Assembly (NCBI GenBank): GCA_028280285.1
Contig: JANQMA010000011.1
Coordinates: forward strand, 1 to 58,519
DNA from: Candidatus Omnitrophota bacterium
Lineage (GTDB): Bacteria; Omnitrophota; Gorgyraeia; Zapsychrales; Zapsychraceae
Direction of reading: 5' to 3'
Length of the DNA stretch: 58,519 nucleotides
Part shown: positions 24,125 to 34,190 of the stretch, one piece after another
How positions within the stretch are numbered: the stretch's first letter is position 1
Layout of the letters: each line of letters starts with the position of its first letter
The notes under the pieces: generated by a model
Databases searched by the model: none
The model's input: only the letters and a program-made list of their open reading frames with translations
What the model was told of the DNA's origin: nothing
Position numbers and translations under genes: made by a program

Positions 24125-25771
24125 TTAGATGACTTCATCTTCGCGCGCCGCCATATCCATAAATTGTTTGATACGCCGTGAACGGGTCGGATGCCGAAGC
24201 TTCCTGAGCGCCTTTGACTCAATCTGGCGCACACGCTCACGCGTGACATTGAACTCTGTCCCTACCTCTTCCAGAGTCCGTGTGGTGCCATCCGTAATGC
24301 CGAAACGCAGCTCTAAAATTCTGCGTTCACGCTCATCCAATGTATCTAAGACATGCGTGATCTCATCTTTAAGCATGGATTGCAGCGTCGCATTCGCCGG
24401 TGAAATGGCCTTTTTATCTTCGATAAAGTCCCCAAAGTTAGTGTCGCCTTCATCTCCAATCGGTGTTTGAAGAGAAATCGGCACCTGAGAAATCTTAAGG
24501 ATCTCTTTAACCTTGGTGACCGGAATACGCATTTGCTTAGCAATTTCCTGCGCTGTCGGTTCACGCCCGTATTCCTGCACGAATAGACGCGAGACACGGA
24601 TGATCTTATTAATTGTTTCGGTCATATGCACCGGGATACGGATTGTCCGTGCCTGATCGGCGATCGAACGCGTAATGGCTTGACGAATCCACCACGTCGC
24701 ATAAGTCGAAAATTTATATCCGCGTTTGTATTCAAACTTCTCTACCGCACGGATAAGCCCCATGTTTCCTTCTTGAATTAAATCAAGAAAGGACAAACCG
24801 CGGTTGATATATTTTTTGGCAATACTAACAACCAGACGCAAGTTTGCCTCAACAAGCAGCTTTTTGGCTTTGTTGAACTTTGACTGTCTTAGCTTAATAA
24901 CACGGATCTGTTCTTTAATGACTTTAGGTGTTTGGCCTAACTCTTTAAGAACAGTCTGTTTCTCAGATCTAAGTGCTTTTGATTCGGCCGTCGTTAGTTT
25001 ACGTCGACCTTTAAGTACTTTCTCAATTTTCTCAACACGCGTAACCATGTCGATAATGCGCGCCACAAGCTCTTCGTTAAACGAAGCAAGCAGTTTAAAC
25101 TCAGCCAAAAACTGCGCTGACTTTTCTGTCCCGGCTTTAGTGCGGGCAACGCCTTTTTTAATCCGGTTAAGCTCTTGGATAAGTTTCGGCCGGCGTTCAA
25201 GCTCATCTTTAATCACGTCCTCAACATTAATCTCTTCACCTAAAACACGGTTGACTGCCTTAAGCGCTTCCTTGCGCGCATAAGCTGTCATGTAAAGCGC
25301 TTCGGCAAATTTATGCTCGGCCTCTTCGATTCGTTTAGCTAAATTGATTTCGTTTTCCCGTGAAAGCAGAGGAATAGACCCCATCTGTTTTAAATACATT
25401 TTCACAGGGTCATCAAGAGGAATAAATTTCTCCGAATAGACTTCATCCGCCTTATTTTCTTCGCGGGCACGACGGACTTCTTGCTCACGTGATTCTTCGC
25501 CAATTTCACCCTTTTCCGAATTATCATCCGATTCGATAATCTTGATATCTTTCCCGTCTAGAATATCAAAGACGCGATCGATTTCTTCCGATGAATCAAC
25601 AGAATCAGCCAATGTATCATTAACTTCGTCATAGGTCAGAAAACCTTTTTTCTTACCCATTAAGACGAGCTTTTCGATATCTTGGCCTAAATCATTCTTC
25701 TTATCATCTGAAGCGCTTTGAGACATCTTTGTTTTTTCAGAAGATTTTTTTGCTGCTGGTTTTCTCCCCAT
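24125..25771 (-). CDS. rpoD: Primary sigma factor RpoD
   Basis: 548 residues. An N-terminal region 1.1-like domain (about residues 15-80) is followed by region 1.2 ([18 protein letters not shown]), a non-conserved helical insert, region 2 ([32 protein letters not shown]), region 3 and region 4 ([19 protein letters not shown]). It directs RNA polymerase to consensus -35/-10 promoters, several of which are visible in this window. Four bases separate it from dnaG upstream; a strong terminator follows. Confidence 0.98.
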   Translation of the reverse strand: MGRKPAAKKSSEKTKMSQSASDDKKNDLGQDIEKLVLMGKKKGFLTYDEVNDTLADSVDSSEEIDRVFDILDGKDIKIIESDDNSEKGEIGEESREQEVRRAREENKADEVYSEKFIPLDDPVKMYLKQMGSIPLLSRENEINLAKRIEEAEHKFAEALYMTAYARKEALKAVNRVLGEEINVEDVIKDELERRPKLIQELNRIKKGVARTKAGTEKSAQFLAEFKLLASFNEELVARIIDMVTRVEKIEKVLKGRRKLTTAESKALRSEKQTVLKELGQTPKVIKEQIRVIKLRQSKFNKAKKLLVEANLRLVVSIAKKYINRGLSFLDLIQEGNMGLIRAVEKFEYKRGYKFSTYATWWIRQAITRSIADQARTIRIPVHMTETINKIIRVSRLFVQEYGREPTAQEIAKQMRIPVTKVKEILKISQVPISLQTPIGDEGDTNFGDFIEDKKAISPANATLQSMLKDEITHVLDTLDERERRILELRFGITDGTTRTLEEVGTEFNVTRERVRQIESKALRKLRHPTRSRRIKQFMDMAAREDEVI

Positions 25772-25775
25772 ATCT

Positions 25776-27548
25776 TTATTTCCCCGATAATTGGTTTTTT
25801 TGTCTTAATAATTCGTAAACCTTTTCCATATCTTTGTTGGCTTCGGCTTCTTTAATGGCCAGATTAAGACTTTCGCTGAGAATATTTTTCTGCTGACGTT
25901 TAATGCGTCCAAGACAATCAGCATAAATTTTGTCTTTATCTCCGACGAAATCCTCGGCCTCAAAGATCAGCTCGGATATCAAATCCGTGATCGATGGATC
26001 TGCTGCATCAAAAAGGTTTGCGTTATTAAGATCGAGATTCTGATCAAAAAGTTCATAAATTTTTTTGACTATCGTTCCGATTCGTTCGTCTTGAAATTCA
26101 TCAATCGATAAATCAGCCCTTGCCTGAGTTATAAACTTTTGATCCGTGAGCATTAAGCTCAAGATGTTTCGCTCTTCGGCAGGAATGGTTTTTTGTTTTG
26201 GAGCTTTCGTTTGTGTTTGCTCCACGGGTGCCTGCCGGCGTTTATCACCTTGAACTAACTTATTAAATTCTTGAACAATTACTTCTTTGTTAACTCTTAA
26301 TTTACGTGCGAGTTCTTCAATATAGCCCACACGTATCACTTCATTCTCAAATTTACTAATCATCGCAAGCATCTCAGCGACTATCTTTGCCCTTGCTTCA
26401 ACACTGTTGATATCAAATTTATTCGTCAAATAATCAAATTTGTAAGCAAAGACCGACTTGGCATCTTTAAGCTTCTTTAAAAATTCTTCTTTACCATGAT
26501 TCTTAACAAAAGAATCCGGATCAGCCCCCTCATCCAAAACGGCAATCTTCACATTCATCTCTTCTTCAATGAGCAAATCCAAACTACGGATCATCGCCGC
26601 CACGCCGGCTGAGTCGGTGTCAAAAAGCAAAACAACATTACGCGTAAAACGCTTAACCGAACGTATTTGCTCTATCGTCAACGCCGTCCCGCATGAGGCC
26701 ACAATATTTTCAATGTCTGCTTGCCGTGGCGTAATACAATCAAGGTATCCTTCAACGATAATCGCGTAATCCAACTTGGCGATGGCGTGCTTAGCCAAAT
26801 GCATGCCGTAAAGATGCCGCCCTTTTGTATAGGCATATGTCTCCGGCGAATTAATGTACTTCGCCTGATCGTCCGCCAATGTCCTTGCACCAAACGCGAT
26901 CGCATTACCGAAGGAATCAAAAATAGGAAAAATAATGCGTCCGCGAAACCGGTCATAATACCCTTCTTTATTATTACGCTCAACAATCAACCCTGCTTTT
27001 TCCATCATGGCCAAGCTGACATTTTTTGCGCGCAAATGGTCAATGAGTCCATCCCAGCTATCGGGAGCAAAACCCAGCTGAAACAATTTGACTGTCTCAA
27101 GATCAAGGCCGCGTCCTTTTAAATAATTACGCGCCTCGACTGTCGCTTGCGATTTGTCACAGAGCAATGTGTCACAAAAATAATCAACCGCCTGACGGTT
27201 GACTTCAAATAATTCTTTTTTAAGATTTTTACTTTCAGTCGACGACGATCGTGTATCCGGAACGGTTACACCGACTTTATCCGCCAATATTCTCAAGGCT
27301 TGCGGAAACGAAACGTGTTCCATTTGCATGACAAATGAAATAACATTTCCTCCTTGGCCTGTTGAGAAACAATGAAAAATCTGTTTATCAGGGCTTACAA
27401 TAAAAGACGGTGTCTTCTCATGCGTAAATGGAGACAACGCCTTAAAATTTCTACCTGCTCTTTTGAGTGGAATATAGGAAGATATAACTTCAACAATATC
27501 TGACCGGTCTAATACTTGCGCAATAACATCTTCAGGAATCAACCCCAT
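25776..27548 (-). CDS. dnaG: DNA primase DnaG with degenerate zinc-binding motif
   Basis: 590 residues from the ATG at 27548; the open frame to TTG 27590 adds an unlikely leader. Three domains: N-terminal zinc-binding-type domain, RNA polymerase/Toprim core ([20 protein letters not shown]), and a C-terminal helicase-interaction region. In the zinc domain the canonical CPFH is SPFT (residues 39-42) and CFGC is CFST (60-63), so only one of four ligands (Cys 60) remains. The surrounding HEKTPSF and [11 protein letters not shown] are conserved, so the fold is probably kept without zinc. It is transcribed with rpoD. Confidence 0.96.
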   Translation of the reverse strand: MGLIPEDVIAQVLDRSDIVEVISSYIPLKRAGRNFKALSPFTHEKTPSFIVSPDKQIFHCFSTGQGGNVISFVMQMEHVSFPQALRILADKVGVTVPDTRSSSTESKNLKKELFEVNRQAVDYFCDTLLCDKSQATVEARNYLKGRGLDLETVKLFQLGFAPDSWDGLIDHLRAKNVSLAMMEKAGLIVERNNKEGYYDRFRGRIIFPIFDSFGNAIAFGARTLADDQAKYINSPETYAYTKGRHLYGMHLAKHAIAKLDYAIIVEGYLDCITPRQADIENIVASCGTALTIEQIRSVKRFTRNVVLLFDTDSAGVAAMIRSLDLLIEEEMNVKIAVLDEGADPDSFVKNHGKEEFLKKLKDAKSVFAYKFDYLTNKFDINSVEARAKIVAEMLAMISKFENEVIRVGYIEELARKLRVNKEVIVQEFNKLVQGDKRRQAPVEQTQTKAPKQKTIPAEERNILSLMLTDQKFITQARADLSIDEFQDERIGTIVKKIYELFDQNLDLNNANLFDAADPSITDLISELIFEAEDFVGDKDKIYADCLGRIKRQQKNILSESLNLAIKEAEANKDMEKVYELLRQKNQLSGK

Positions 27549-27635
27549 AAAAGCGTCCCGGTTCTCACCTACCAAATTCTTATAAATCAAATATTTTTAG
27601 GAAGATACAACCCTATTCCCCCATAAGGTGGTGAA

Positions 27636-27664
27636 AGTATAACACACCCCCTATAGGGTGTCAA
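27636..27664 (-). promoter_or_regulatory. Strong sigma-70 promoter of dnaG-rpoD
   Basis: Minus-strand TTGACA (27659-27664) and TATACT (27636-27641) are exactly 17 bases apart. The spacer contains the perfect palindrome CCCTATAGGG (27649-27658), flanked by ACAC and GTGT, a possible repressor site. The leader to the dnaG ATG is about 80 bases. Confidence 0.8.
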
Positions 27665-27823
27665 GAAAACGCTTTCTTTGCGAAAATAACTTTTTTTAAT
27701 TTATAAATAATTGAAAATAAATAACTTATGAAAACACCGCCAAATGCCTGGAAAAGTATTTCGCAAAGTTTCTTAATTAATTATCTATAGATCTAGAGAT
27801 CACAATACAAGGTTTAATATTTA

Positions 27824-30800
27824 TTAAACACCGGCACTGGCCGTTAATTCTTCGACCTCTTTTTTGTCAGAAAGCTTAACCGAGACAACGCGGGAAATAC
27901 CATTTTCAGGCATTGTCACCCCATACAGGATATCCGATGCAGAAATGGTTTGTTTATTATGCGTGATAACCACAAACTGTGCAATTTCGGCAAACTTCTT
28001 TAACATGGTGCCGAAACGGTCAACATTGGCATCATCAAGCGCCGCGTCAATCTCATCAAGCACACAGAAAGGAGATGGCTTGACCTTAAATACACCAAAG
28101 ATAAGCGCAATGGCGGCCATCGTACGCTCCCCCCCGGAGAGAAGACTAATGTTTTGCAGTTTTTTACCAGGAGGTCTGGCCACAATATCAATGCCGGACT
28201 CTAAAACATTATCCGGATCAAGCAAAATGAGCTGCGCATCCCCGCCGCCAAAAAGCAGTTTAAAATGCTCGCGGAAAGAAACATCAACCTTTTCAAAGGT
28301 ATCGAGAAACATTTGCCGCGTCGAACGGTTGATCTTGTTGATGGTGCTCATCAATTGTGATTTCGCCTCCAAAAGGTCAGCCTGCTGCTGAGTAAGAAAT
28401 TCAAAGCGTTCTTTTAATTCTTCATACTCTTCGATGGCAACCAAATTAACACTGCCGAAGGCATCACATCTTTTGCGTAGTTTTCTGATTTCCTCCGGCG
28501 CTGTTTCAGGGTCAAAAACAAATTCTTGGTTTACGGCGGCAACCTTTTCCTCGGCCTCGGCTTCTGCATCTGCCGTTGATTGCTGCTCGTCTTCCGTACT
28601 GGCAGACGCCTGAACCTCGTCAGAAAAACTCGGGGCCTCTTCTTCACGCTCAAGGATTTCTTCATAAGAAATCTTATACGATTGAATGAGTTTATCTTTA
28701 ATCGCTTGTTCTTTAAATGACAACTCCTGCGCGCTAAGCTCATGTGTGTGCGCAAACTTTTTGATTTCGTCCAATTCATCCTCAATAGACTTCATACTGG
28801 AACGCACGGTGTTAATCCTCAGACCAACTTCTTCTTTCTGCGCTTCAAATTCCGTCAAAGAAGTGTGCAGCGATTCTCTGCTTGATTTAAGTTCAGTAAT
28901 GTTATGCAGATGCTCTTCATTCTCTTTTCTGTAAGATTCTTTTTTCGTTTCATAATCCGCCACTTCATCATCAATGCTTTTCATCTCCTCCAAACATCCA
29001 TCAAGCACTTCTCTGTACATCGCCTCATTGGCCTGCACATCATGCAGTTTGTGCTTTTGTCCTTCGATCTCTGTTTTAATCTGAGCAATCGTTACATTCA
29101 CTTCTTCACGCTCAAGAAGTTTTTGCGCGATGGCCTCTTGTTTAGCTTTGATATCGGTCTTCACATCTTCTTTGTCCTGATTGACCGTATCCAATTTATA
29201 ATTAACTTCTTCTTCACGTTTACGCGCCGATTGAATCACAAGCTCGATCTCATCGACCTCATCATAGACACCGCCCAACTCGCCGTTGAGTTTACCCGTT
29301 TCCGATTTAATATCATTACGCTGAGCGATTAAAACAGAACATCCGGTTTCTTTATCAATGATTCTTTGCTCAAGTCTTTCAAAGTCAGACTCAAGGTCGG
29401 TGATCCATTCTTGTAACTCTTCCTTTAAACTGGTTAATCTTGCCGACTCACGTGTATGCTCTTCGATCTTGCGTGTAATTTGCTGCGGATCGAGTTCAAT
29501 GAATTTATTTTCACAAAGGATTTCGTACTTTTCCCCAACGACCCTGATCTCTTTAATCTTACCGATAATCCCGGTATGATTGTCATCAGGCCTTATATCA
29601 ACGATCAATCGCCCATCGATCGTCGGCTCGGGGTTTTCCTGATATTGACTTTGCAACTCTTCAATAAATTCTTTCTGAGAAATAGCCAAAAGCTTTTTCT
29701 TCTCGGTTGCATCGATTTCCGACAAAATGATTTTGAGTTTTTTGATTTGGTAATCGAGCGTTGCGCGATCCTGTACGCGTTGCACCTTAAGGAAATTAAT
29801 CGAACCCTGCAAATGCACAATCTTTTGTGTTAAGTATTTAAACTTGTTTTCGACTTCGCCTTTTTCGTCATGAATTTTTTGCAGTTCAAGTTCCAAACGT
29901 TTGCGCCTTGCAAGCGCGCCCTGCAATTCTTTCATATTTTCGGTCAGATTATTACGTAGTTGCATTTGTTGCGAAGTCAACGTCAATAAAAGCTCCTCAT
30001 TTTCTTTAATTTTTTCCTGAGAGACCTTCACCGTCTTTTCGATTTCATCAACCGCATTAAGGTTTTCTTCAAGTTTGGTGGTATTTTCTTCGACGATGTT
30101 TTGAGCCTCAACAACACTTGTCTTTAATTCATCGATTTTAGTCTGCTGCTGGGCACACTTTTCTTTAAGCTGCTCTTTTTGTTCGGCATATTTAAGCTCA
30201 TTTTGTTCGAGATTGGTGATACGTTCTTGATTAAAGCCGATTTGACGATTGTTTAAATCGATCTGTCCGTCAATTTTGATCTCTTGTGTTTTAAGATCAT
30301 TCACATTCTGTTCAATCTCGTCTAAAAAGTTGATTTCATTGTTGAGTCTCTCTGCAACTTCTTCCAGTTCAGAAGATAACTCGGTTTCCTTCGACTTCAT
30401 ATTGTTAAGCTTAGTATTCATCTCCGACTTTTTATCTTCAATGGATGCCATTTGATGTTTGGCCAGCATAATCTCTAAATACTTAAGCTTTTCATATTCT
30501 ACTTTGTACTTTTTTGCTTTATTCGCTTGTCGTTCGATTGAGCCGATCTGACGTTTAACCTCGACGACAATGTCATTGACGCGCAGCAGATTATCATCGG
30601 TGCTTTTGAGCTTCGACATCGCTTCTTTTTTCTTAGCCTTGTATTTCGTAATACCGGAGGCTTCATCCAGAAGCAAACGTCTTTCTTCCGGACGGGCACT
30701 TACGACCGTATCGACCTTGCCCTGCTGGATCAAAGAATATGTCTCGGCGCCAATTCCTGTACCCATTAAAAGCGCCTGGATGTCTTTTAAACGCACGCGT

Positions 30801-31150
30801 GATTTGTTCAGAAGATATTCGCTTTCTCCCGAACGAAAGAGCCGGCGGGTCACCGTTACTTCATCATAGTCAATATCAAGCTCGCGCTTGTCATTGGAAA
30901 GTGTTAGACTTACTTCAGCGAAGCCTAAGGCGGGTTTGTGTTGGGTGCCGTTAAAAATAACATCCTCCTTGGCCGATCCGCGCAACTCTTTAATACTTTG
31001 CTCGCCCAAAACCCAGCGGATCGAATCAAAGACATTACTTTTACCGCATCCATTCGGTCCGACGATCGCGGTGATCCCGTCCTCAAAATTGAGCACCGTT
31101 TTTTCGGCAAATGATTTAAATCCAAATATTTCTAACTTTTTAAAATGCAT
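27824..31150 (-). CDS. smc: SMC chromosome-partition ATPase with atypical hinge
   Basis: 1108 residues, slightly short. Walker A GPNGCGKSNVFDSIRWVLGE (31-50), Q-loop/YSLIQQGKVD region, long coiled coils, ABC signature LLSGGERTMAAIAL and Walker B FCVLDEIDAALDDANV are intact. Residues 505-565, where the 120-150-residue hinge is expected, hold only a short segment (IIGKIKEIRVVGEKYEILC). The distal coil also carries an acidic low-complexity insert near residues 840-885. It works with ScpB (19300-20031). It starts 28 bases after a 56-residue HTH gene, probably co-transcribed. Confidence 0.95.
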   Translation of the reverse strand: MHFKKLEIFGFKSFAEKTVLNFEDGITAIVGPNGCGKSNVFDSIRWVLGEQSIKELRGSAKEDVIFNGTQHKPALGFAEVSLTLSNDKRELDIDYDEVTVTRRLFRSGESEYLLNKSRVRLKDIQALLMGTGIGAETYSLIQQGKVDTVVSARPEERRLLLDEASGITKYKAKKKEAMSKLKSTDDNLLRVNDIVVEVKRQIGSIERQANKAKKYKVEYEKLKYLEIMLAKHQMASIEDKKSEMNTKLNNMKSKETELSSELEEVAERLNNEINFLDEIEQNVNDLKTQEIKIDGQIDLNNRQIGFNQERITNLEQNELKYAEQKEQLKEKCAQQQTKIDELKTSVVEAQNIVEENTTKLEENLNAVDEIEKTVKVSQEKIKENEELLLTLTSQQMQLRNNLTENMKELQGALARRKRLELELQKIHDEKGEVENKFKYLTQKIVHLQGSINFLKVQRVQDRATLDYQIKKLKIILSEIDATEKKKLLAISQKEFIEELQSQYQENPEPTIDGRLIVDIRPDDNHTGIIGKIKEIRVVGEKYEILCENKFIELDPQQITRKIEEHTRESARLTSLKEELQEWITDLESDFERLEQRIIDKETGCSVLIAQRNDIKSETGKLNGELGGVYDEVDEIELVIQSARKREEEVNYKLDTVNQDKEDVKTDIKAKQEAIAQKLLEREEVNVTIAQIKTEIEGQKHKLHDVQANEAMYREVLDGCLEEMKSIDDEVADYETKKESYRKENEEHLHNITELKSSRESLHTSLTEFEAQKEEVGLRINTVRSSMKSIEDELDEIKKFAHTHELSAQELSFKEQAIKDKLIQSYKISYEEILEREEEAPSFSDEVQASASTEDEQQSTADAEAEAEEKVAAVNQEFVFDPETAPEEIRKLRKRCDAFGSVNLVAIEEYEELKERFEFLTQQQADLLEAKSQLMSTINKINRSTRQMFLDTFEKVDVSFREHFKLLFGGGDAQLILLDPDNVLESGIDIVARPPGKKLQNISLLSGGERTMAAIALIFGVFKVKPSPFCVLDEIDAALDDANVDRFGTMLKKFAEIAQFVVITHNKQTISASDILYGVTMPENGISRVVSVKLSDKKEVEELTASAGV

Positions 31151-31178
31151 TCAATTCCCCTTTTATCCTAGTTGAAAA

Positions 31179-31349
31179 TTACATATCATCTTGATCGAGC
31201 CACGCATCGATTCTATCTTTTTTAAACCGCCATTGCCCTACGGTCTTAATGGCTGGAATCTTGCCCTTTTTAAGCCAATCGTACACCGTGCGCTTCTTGA
31301 CCCGCAAATAATCGGCCACTTCCTCAATTGTCATCAACCCTTGATCCAT
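31179..31349 (-). CDS. Excisionase-type helix-turn-helix protein (56 residues)
   Basis: It reads MDQGLMTIEEVADYLRVKK, then TVYDWLKKGKIPAIK and WRFKKDRIDAWL, which is a complete HTH_17/excisionase-family DNA-binding domain with the wing ending WRF. Such proteins are MerR-like single-domain binders. It sits just upstream of smc, on the same strand, behind a possible promoter. Translation may instead begin at the internal ATG (MTIEEV). No mobile-element genes are nearby, so it is more likely a chromosomal regulator or structural protein than a phage remnant. Confidence 0.85.
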   Translation of the reverse strand: MDQGLMTIEEVADYLRVKKRTVYDWLKKGKIPAIKTVGQWRFKKDRIDAWLDQDDM

Positions 31350-31387
31350 TATTGTCTACTTCTCATATATAATTAATACCTTCTTAG

Positions 31388-31414
31388 ATTATTATTAATA
31401 AAAAGACGTGTCAA
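31388..31414 (-). promoter_or_regulatory. Possible promoter of the HTH-smc operon
   Basis: Minus-strand TTGACA (31409-31414) with AATAAT (31388-31393) after a short 15-base spacer, about 40 bases before the HTH start. The spacer is at the edge of the functional range. Confidence 0.4.
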
Positions 31415-31540
31415 TTATATTATCCTTTTTTTTCACAGTTTAATCCGTATCAAATCAAAAAGTTACATTTATTTACATTATTTGACATATTTATGCAAAA
31501 AAATACCCCACAGAATAAAAATCCCATGGGATACTAAATC

Positions 31541-31605
31541 GTACTTGGGACTTAGACCTTAGGACTTAGGTTTCCACGATGTCCTAAGTACCAAGTCCTA
31601 AGTCC
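31541..31605. repeat. Word-hairpin W4 downstream of fabV
   Basis: Arms 31541-31565 and 31581-31605 pair at about 20 of 25 positions. Each arm is built of ACTTAGG-like words. The loop read on the minus strand contains ATCGTGGA, which also occurs in W5 and as TTCGTGGA in W6. It lies 8 bases past the fabV stop. Confidence 0.75.
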
Positions 31606-31613
31606 AATGTAAT

Positions 31614-32813
31614 TTAACCTTCCCCCTCCATAGACGGTAGTGGCCGGTTAATTTCCACATCTGCCGCATAGTCAACACCTTCGAGCCCAAAGCCAAAAAG
31701 CCTTAAGAAATCTTTGTCATAAGTATCTAAGTCAGAGACATCCAACAGATTGTCCTGGCTGAGATTATCCCAATACCCATTAACTTCCGTTTGGATATCT
31801 TCGCGCATTTCCCAATCATCTACACGGATAAACCCATTATCATCAACCTTACCGGCATACAAACGTTCGGCAAACATGCGGTAAATCTGATGAATGCAAA
31901 GTTCTTCAACCCCCTTCGCCTGCATGACCCGCGTTAAGATAATAAAGTAAAGCGGGATAAACGGAATCGCCGAACTGGATTGCGTCACAACAGCTTTATT
32001 AACCGATATAAACGCGCGTCCGCCGACTTTATCTTTTAATTTTTTATCTAATTCTTTTGAAGTCGATTCGAGGTGGTCTTTAGCACGTCCGATTGTTCCG
32101 TTACGGTAAACAGCCGTAGTTAACTCTGGCCCAATGTAGGAGTACGCAACCGTGCGTGCGCCATCCTCCAAAGCATCGGCTTCAAGAAGCGCATCGATCC
32201 ACAGTTGCCAGTCCTCCCCGCCCATAACTTTTTGTGTTTGCGCAATATCATCATCCGTTGCAGCTTGAAGCGTCACTTCTTCTAATTGACGGGCAGCTAT
32301 ATTAATGGAAAGATTGGTATAATCTTTACCTATCGGCTTTAACACGGACTTATACACTTCCCCATTTTTCGGATCCTGACGACGGGGTGAAGCCAGACTA
32401 TAGACAACCAAATCGACTTTCCCTAAATCGTTCTTAATCGTTTCAATCACTTTCGCACGCATCTCATCGGAAAAGGCGTCGCCATTAAAACTTTTCGCAT
32501 ACATGCCTTCGGCGTGCGCTTTTTCTTCAAACGCAACCGAATTATACCACCCGGCCGAGGCCGTGCGTTTGCCGTCTGAGGCCTTCTCAAAAAAGACACC
32601 AATGGTGGCTGCTTTATTACCGCCAAACGCCGCGGCAATACGCGAAGCAAGTCCATAGCCCGTTGATGATCCGATCACTAAAACTTTTTTACCGACACTG
32701 CTCAAAGCGGGCTGAGATTTCACATAATCAATTTGATCCTGCACATGTTTAGCACACCCCTCGGGATGAGCTGTTGTGCAGATAAACCCGCGGATTTTTG
32801 GTTGGACAATCAT
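31614..32813 (-). CDS. fabV: Trans-2-enoyl-ACP/CoA reductase FabV
   Basis: 399 residues, full length. The NADH-binding start VLVIGSSTGYGLASRIAAAF, the LVVYSLASPRR stretch and the active-site region VAYSYIGPELTTAVYR-NGTIGRAKDHLE (Tyr-x8-Lys) are present, as is the later VNKAVVTQSSSAIPFIPLYF loop. It performs the last reductive step of fatty-acid elongation and is the triclosan-resistant alternative to FabI. It follows glgC by 12 bases. Word-hairpin W4 follows the stop. Confidence 0.96.
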   Translation of the reverse strand: MIVQPKIRGFICTTAHPEGCAKHVQDQIDYVKSQPALSSVGKKVLVIGSSTGYGLASRIAAAFGGNKAATIGVFFEKASDGKRTASAGWYNSVAFEEKAHAEGMYAKSFNGDAFSDEMRAKVIETIKNDLGKVDLVVYSLASPRRQDPKNGEVYKSVLKPIGKDYTNLSINIAARQLEEVTLQAATDDDIAQTQKVMGGEDWQLWIDALLEADALEDGARTVAYSYIGPELTTAVYRNGTIGRAKDHLESTSKELDKKLKDKVGGRAFISVNKAVVTQSSSAIPFIPLYFIILTRVMQAKGVEELCIHQIYRMFAERLYAGKVDDNGFIRVDDWEMREDIQTEVNGYWDNLSQDNLLDVSDLDTYDKDFLRLFGFGLEGVDYAADVEINRPLPSMEGEG

Positions 32814-32825
32814 ATTTCCTCTTTC

Positions 32826-34040
32826 TTATTTTTCAATAGACGCTTTTTTGGCAACAATCACAATACCAGATCTTGTTAAGGTAAACCGTTTTTTATCTTC
32901 CTCGTGATCGTAGCCGATCTGCATGCCTTCGGGGATAGTGACACGCTTATCAATAATGGCATTTTTAATACGCGCATTTGGGCCAACGACAACCCCTTCC
33001 ATAATAACAGAGTTTTCCACTTTTGCATTCTTACAAATGACAACATTAGGTGATAGCACCGACTTTTTCACAAAACTTGATTCAATAATACATCCGCCTG
33101 AAATAATCGAATCCACAATGGTGCGATCCTCCCCGACAATCTTTGATGGCGGGTACGGCTCATAATATGTGCGCAGTGGCCAATCTTTATCATAGATATT
33201 AAATGATGGGCTCTCGCTGACCAAATCCATGTTCGCCTGATAGTACGCATCACGCGTTCCAATATCTTTCCAATACTGAATTTCTCCCCGGTTATTAATG
33301 AACTTATGGACAAAGATTTTCTTTTTATTGGCCAACATTTGCGGAATAATATTTTTGCCAAAATCATGCTGCGAGCTATTATCTTCGGCATCACGCTTAA
33401 GCGCGTTCAACAAAGCTTCTTTATTAAAAAGATAAATCCCCATAGATGTTAGAATATTATCTTTATCCCCGGGAATCGTCTTCGGGTTTTGAGGCTTTTC
33501 TTCAAACCCGAGAAGAAAACTCTTTTTATTTATTTCAATCACACCAAACTGCGGCGACTCTTCTTTAGGCACAACACTACAGGCCACTGTCATATCGGCC
33601 CCGGACTTTATGTGATTGTTGATCAACCGTCCATAGTCCATTTTGTAAACATGATCACCGGCGACAATCAGAATTAACTCCGGATTATGATCCTCAATCG
33701 CATGAGCATTTTGATAAATAGCATCGGCCGTACCCCGGTACCATTCGGAGCTGATCTGCTGTTGCGCCGGAATAATATCAATGAATTCCCCAAGCTGGGT
33801 CGAGACCACATCCCAGCCGGCCAATAAATGTTTTTGCAGAGAAAATGATTTGTATTGCGTTAAGATGCAGATCTTACGCAAACCGGAATTAATGCAATTA
33901 CTTAAAGTAAAATCAACAATCCGGTAAATACCGCCAAACGGCACAGCCGGCTTTGTGCGGTCACGCGTTAAAGGATCCAGCCTCTCCCCGCGCCCTCCGG
34001 CCAAAACAAATGTTAAGATATCTTTTGTATTAACTGACAT
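32826..34040 (-). CDS. glgC: Glucose-1-phosphate adenylyltransferase
   Basis: 404 residues. The nucleotidyltransferase signature VLAGGRGERLDPLT followed by RTKPAVPFGG is intact, with WYRGTADAIYQN and GFEEKP further on, then a C-terminal left-handed beta-helix with hexapeptide repeats (SVIMEGVVVGPNARIKNAI). It makes ADP-glucose for glycogen synthesis. No glgA or glgB is in the window. A TTGCAA/TACAAT promoter stands upstream; no clear ribosome site is seen. Confidence 0.96.
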   Translation of the reverse strand: MSVNTKDILTFVLAGGRGERLDPLTRDRTKPAVPFGGIYRIVDFTLSNCINSGLRKICILTQYKSFSLQKHLLAGWDVVSTQLGEFIDIIPAQQQISSEWYRGTADAIYQNAHAIEDHNPELILIVAGDHVYKMDYGRLINNHIKSGADMTVACSVVPKEESPQFGVIEINKKSFLLGFEEKPQNPKTIPGDKDNILTSMGIYLFNKEALLNALKRDAEDNSSQHDFGKNIIPQMLANKKKIFVHKFINNRGEIQYWKDIGTRDAYYQANMDLVSESPSFNIYDKDWPLRTYYEPYPPSKIVGEDRTIVDSIISGGCIIESSFVKKSVLSPNVVICKNAKVENSVIMEGVVVGPNARIKNAIIDKRVTIPEGMQIGYDHEEDKKRFTLTRSGIVIVAKKASIEK

Positions 34041-34071
34041 ATTTTGTTTTTAATGTTAAATAATTGTGCGT

Positions 34072-34100
34072 ATTGTACAACGCGCAAGGTTAATTTGCAA
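34072..34100 (-). promoter_or_regulatory. Promoter of glgC-fabV
   Basis: Minus-strand TTGCAA (34095-34100) and TACAAT (34072-34077), 17-base spacer, about 25-30 bases from the glgC ATG. Confidence 0.55.
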
Positions 34101-34111
34101 TATTGTCTTGC

Positions 34112-34180
34112 TCGTACTTCGTACAGCGTACTTAGTACATCGTGGATCACGAAGTACGAAGGTCGATGTGCGACGTACGA
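34112..34180. repeat. Word-hairpin W5 between glgC and the TPR membrane gene
   Basis: Arms 34112-34142 and 34150-34180 pair at about 24 of 31 positions; the words are CGTACTTCGTAC and variants. The loop region holds ATCGTGGATCAC. It lies 10 bases past the stop of the TPR gene at 34191 and shares TCGACCTTCGTACTTCGTG with W6. Confidence 0.8.
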
Positions 34181-34190
34181 TTTAGATTTA

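Noticed and set aside
24804-25283. 159-residue plus-strand open frame
   Set aside because: Antisense to rpoD, serine/leucine-rich as expected from reversed charged helices; no ribosome site or family signature.
27864-28391. 175-residue plus-strand open frame
   Set aside because: It is antisense to the conserved C-terminal ATPase head of smc and has a composition typical of a shadow frame.
31179-31349. Phage or integrative-element remnant based on the excisionase-like HTH
   Set aside because: No integrase, transposase, phage gene or attachment-site repeat surrounds it; the neighbours are smc and fabV.
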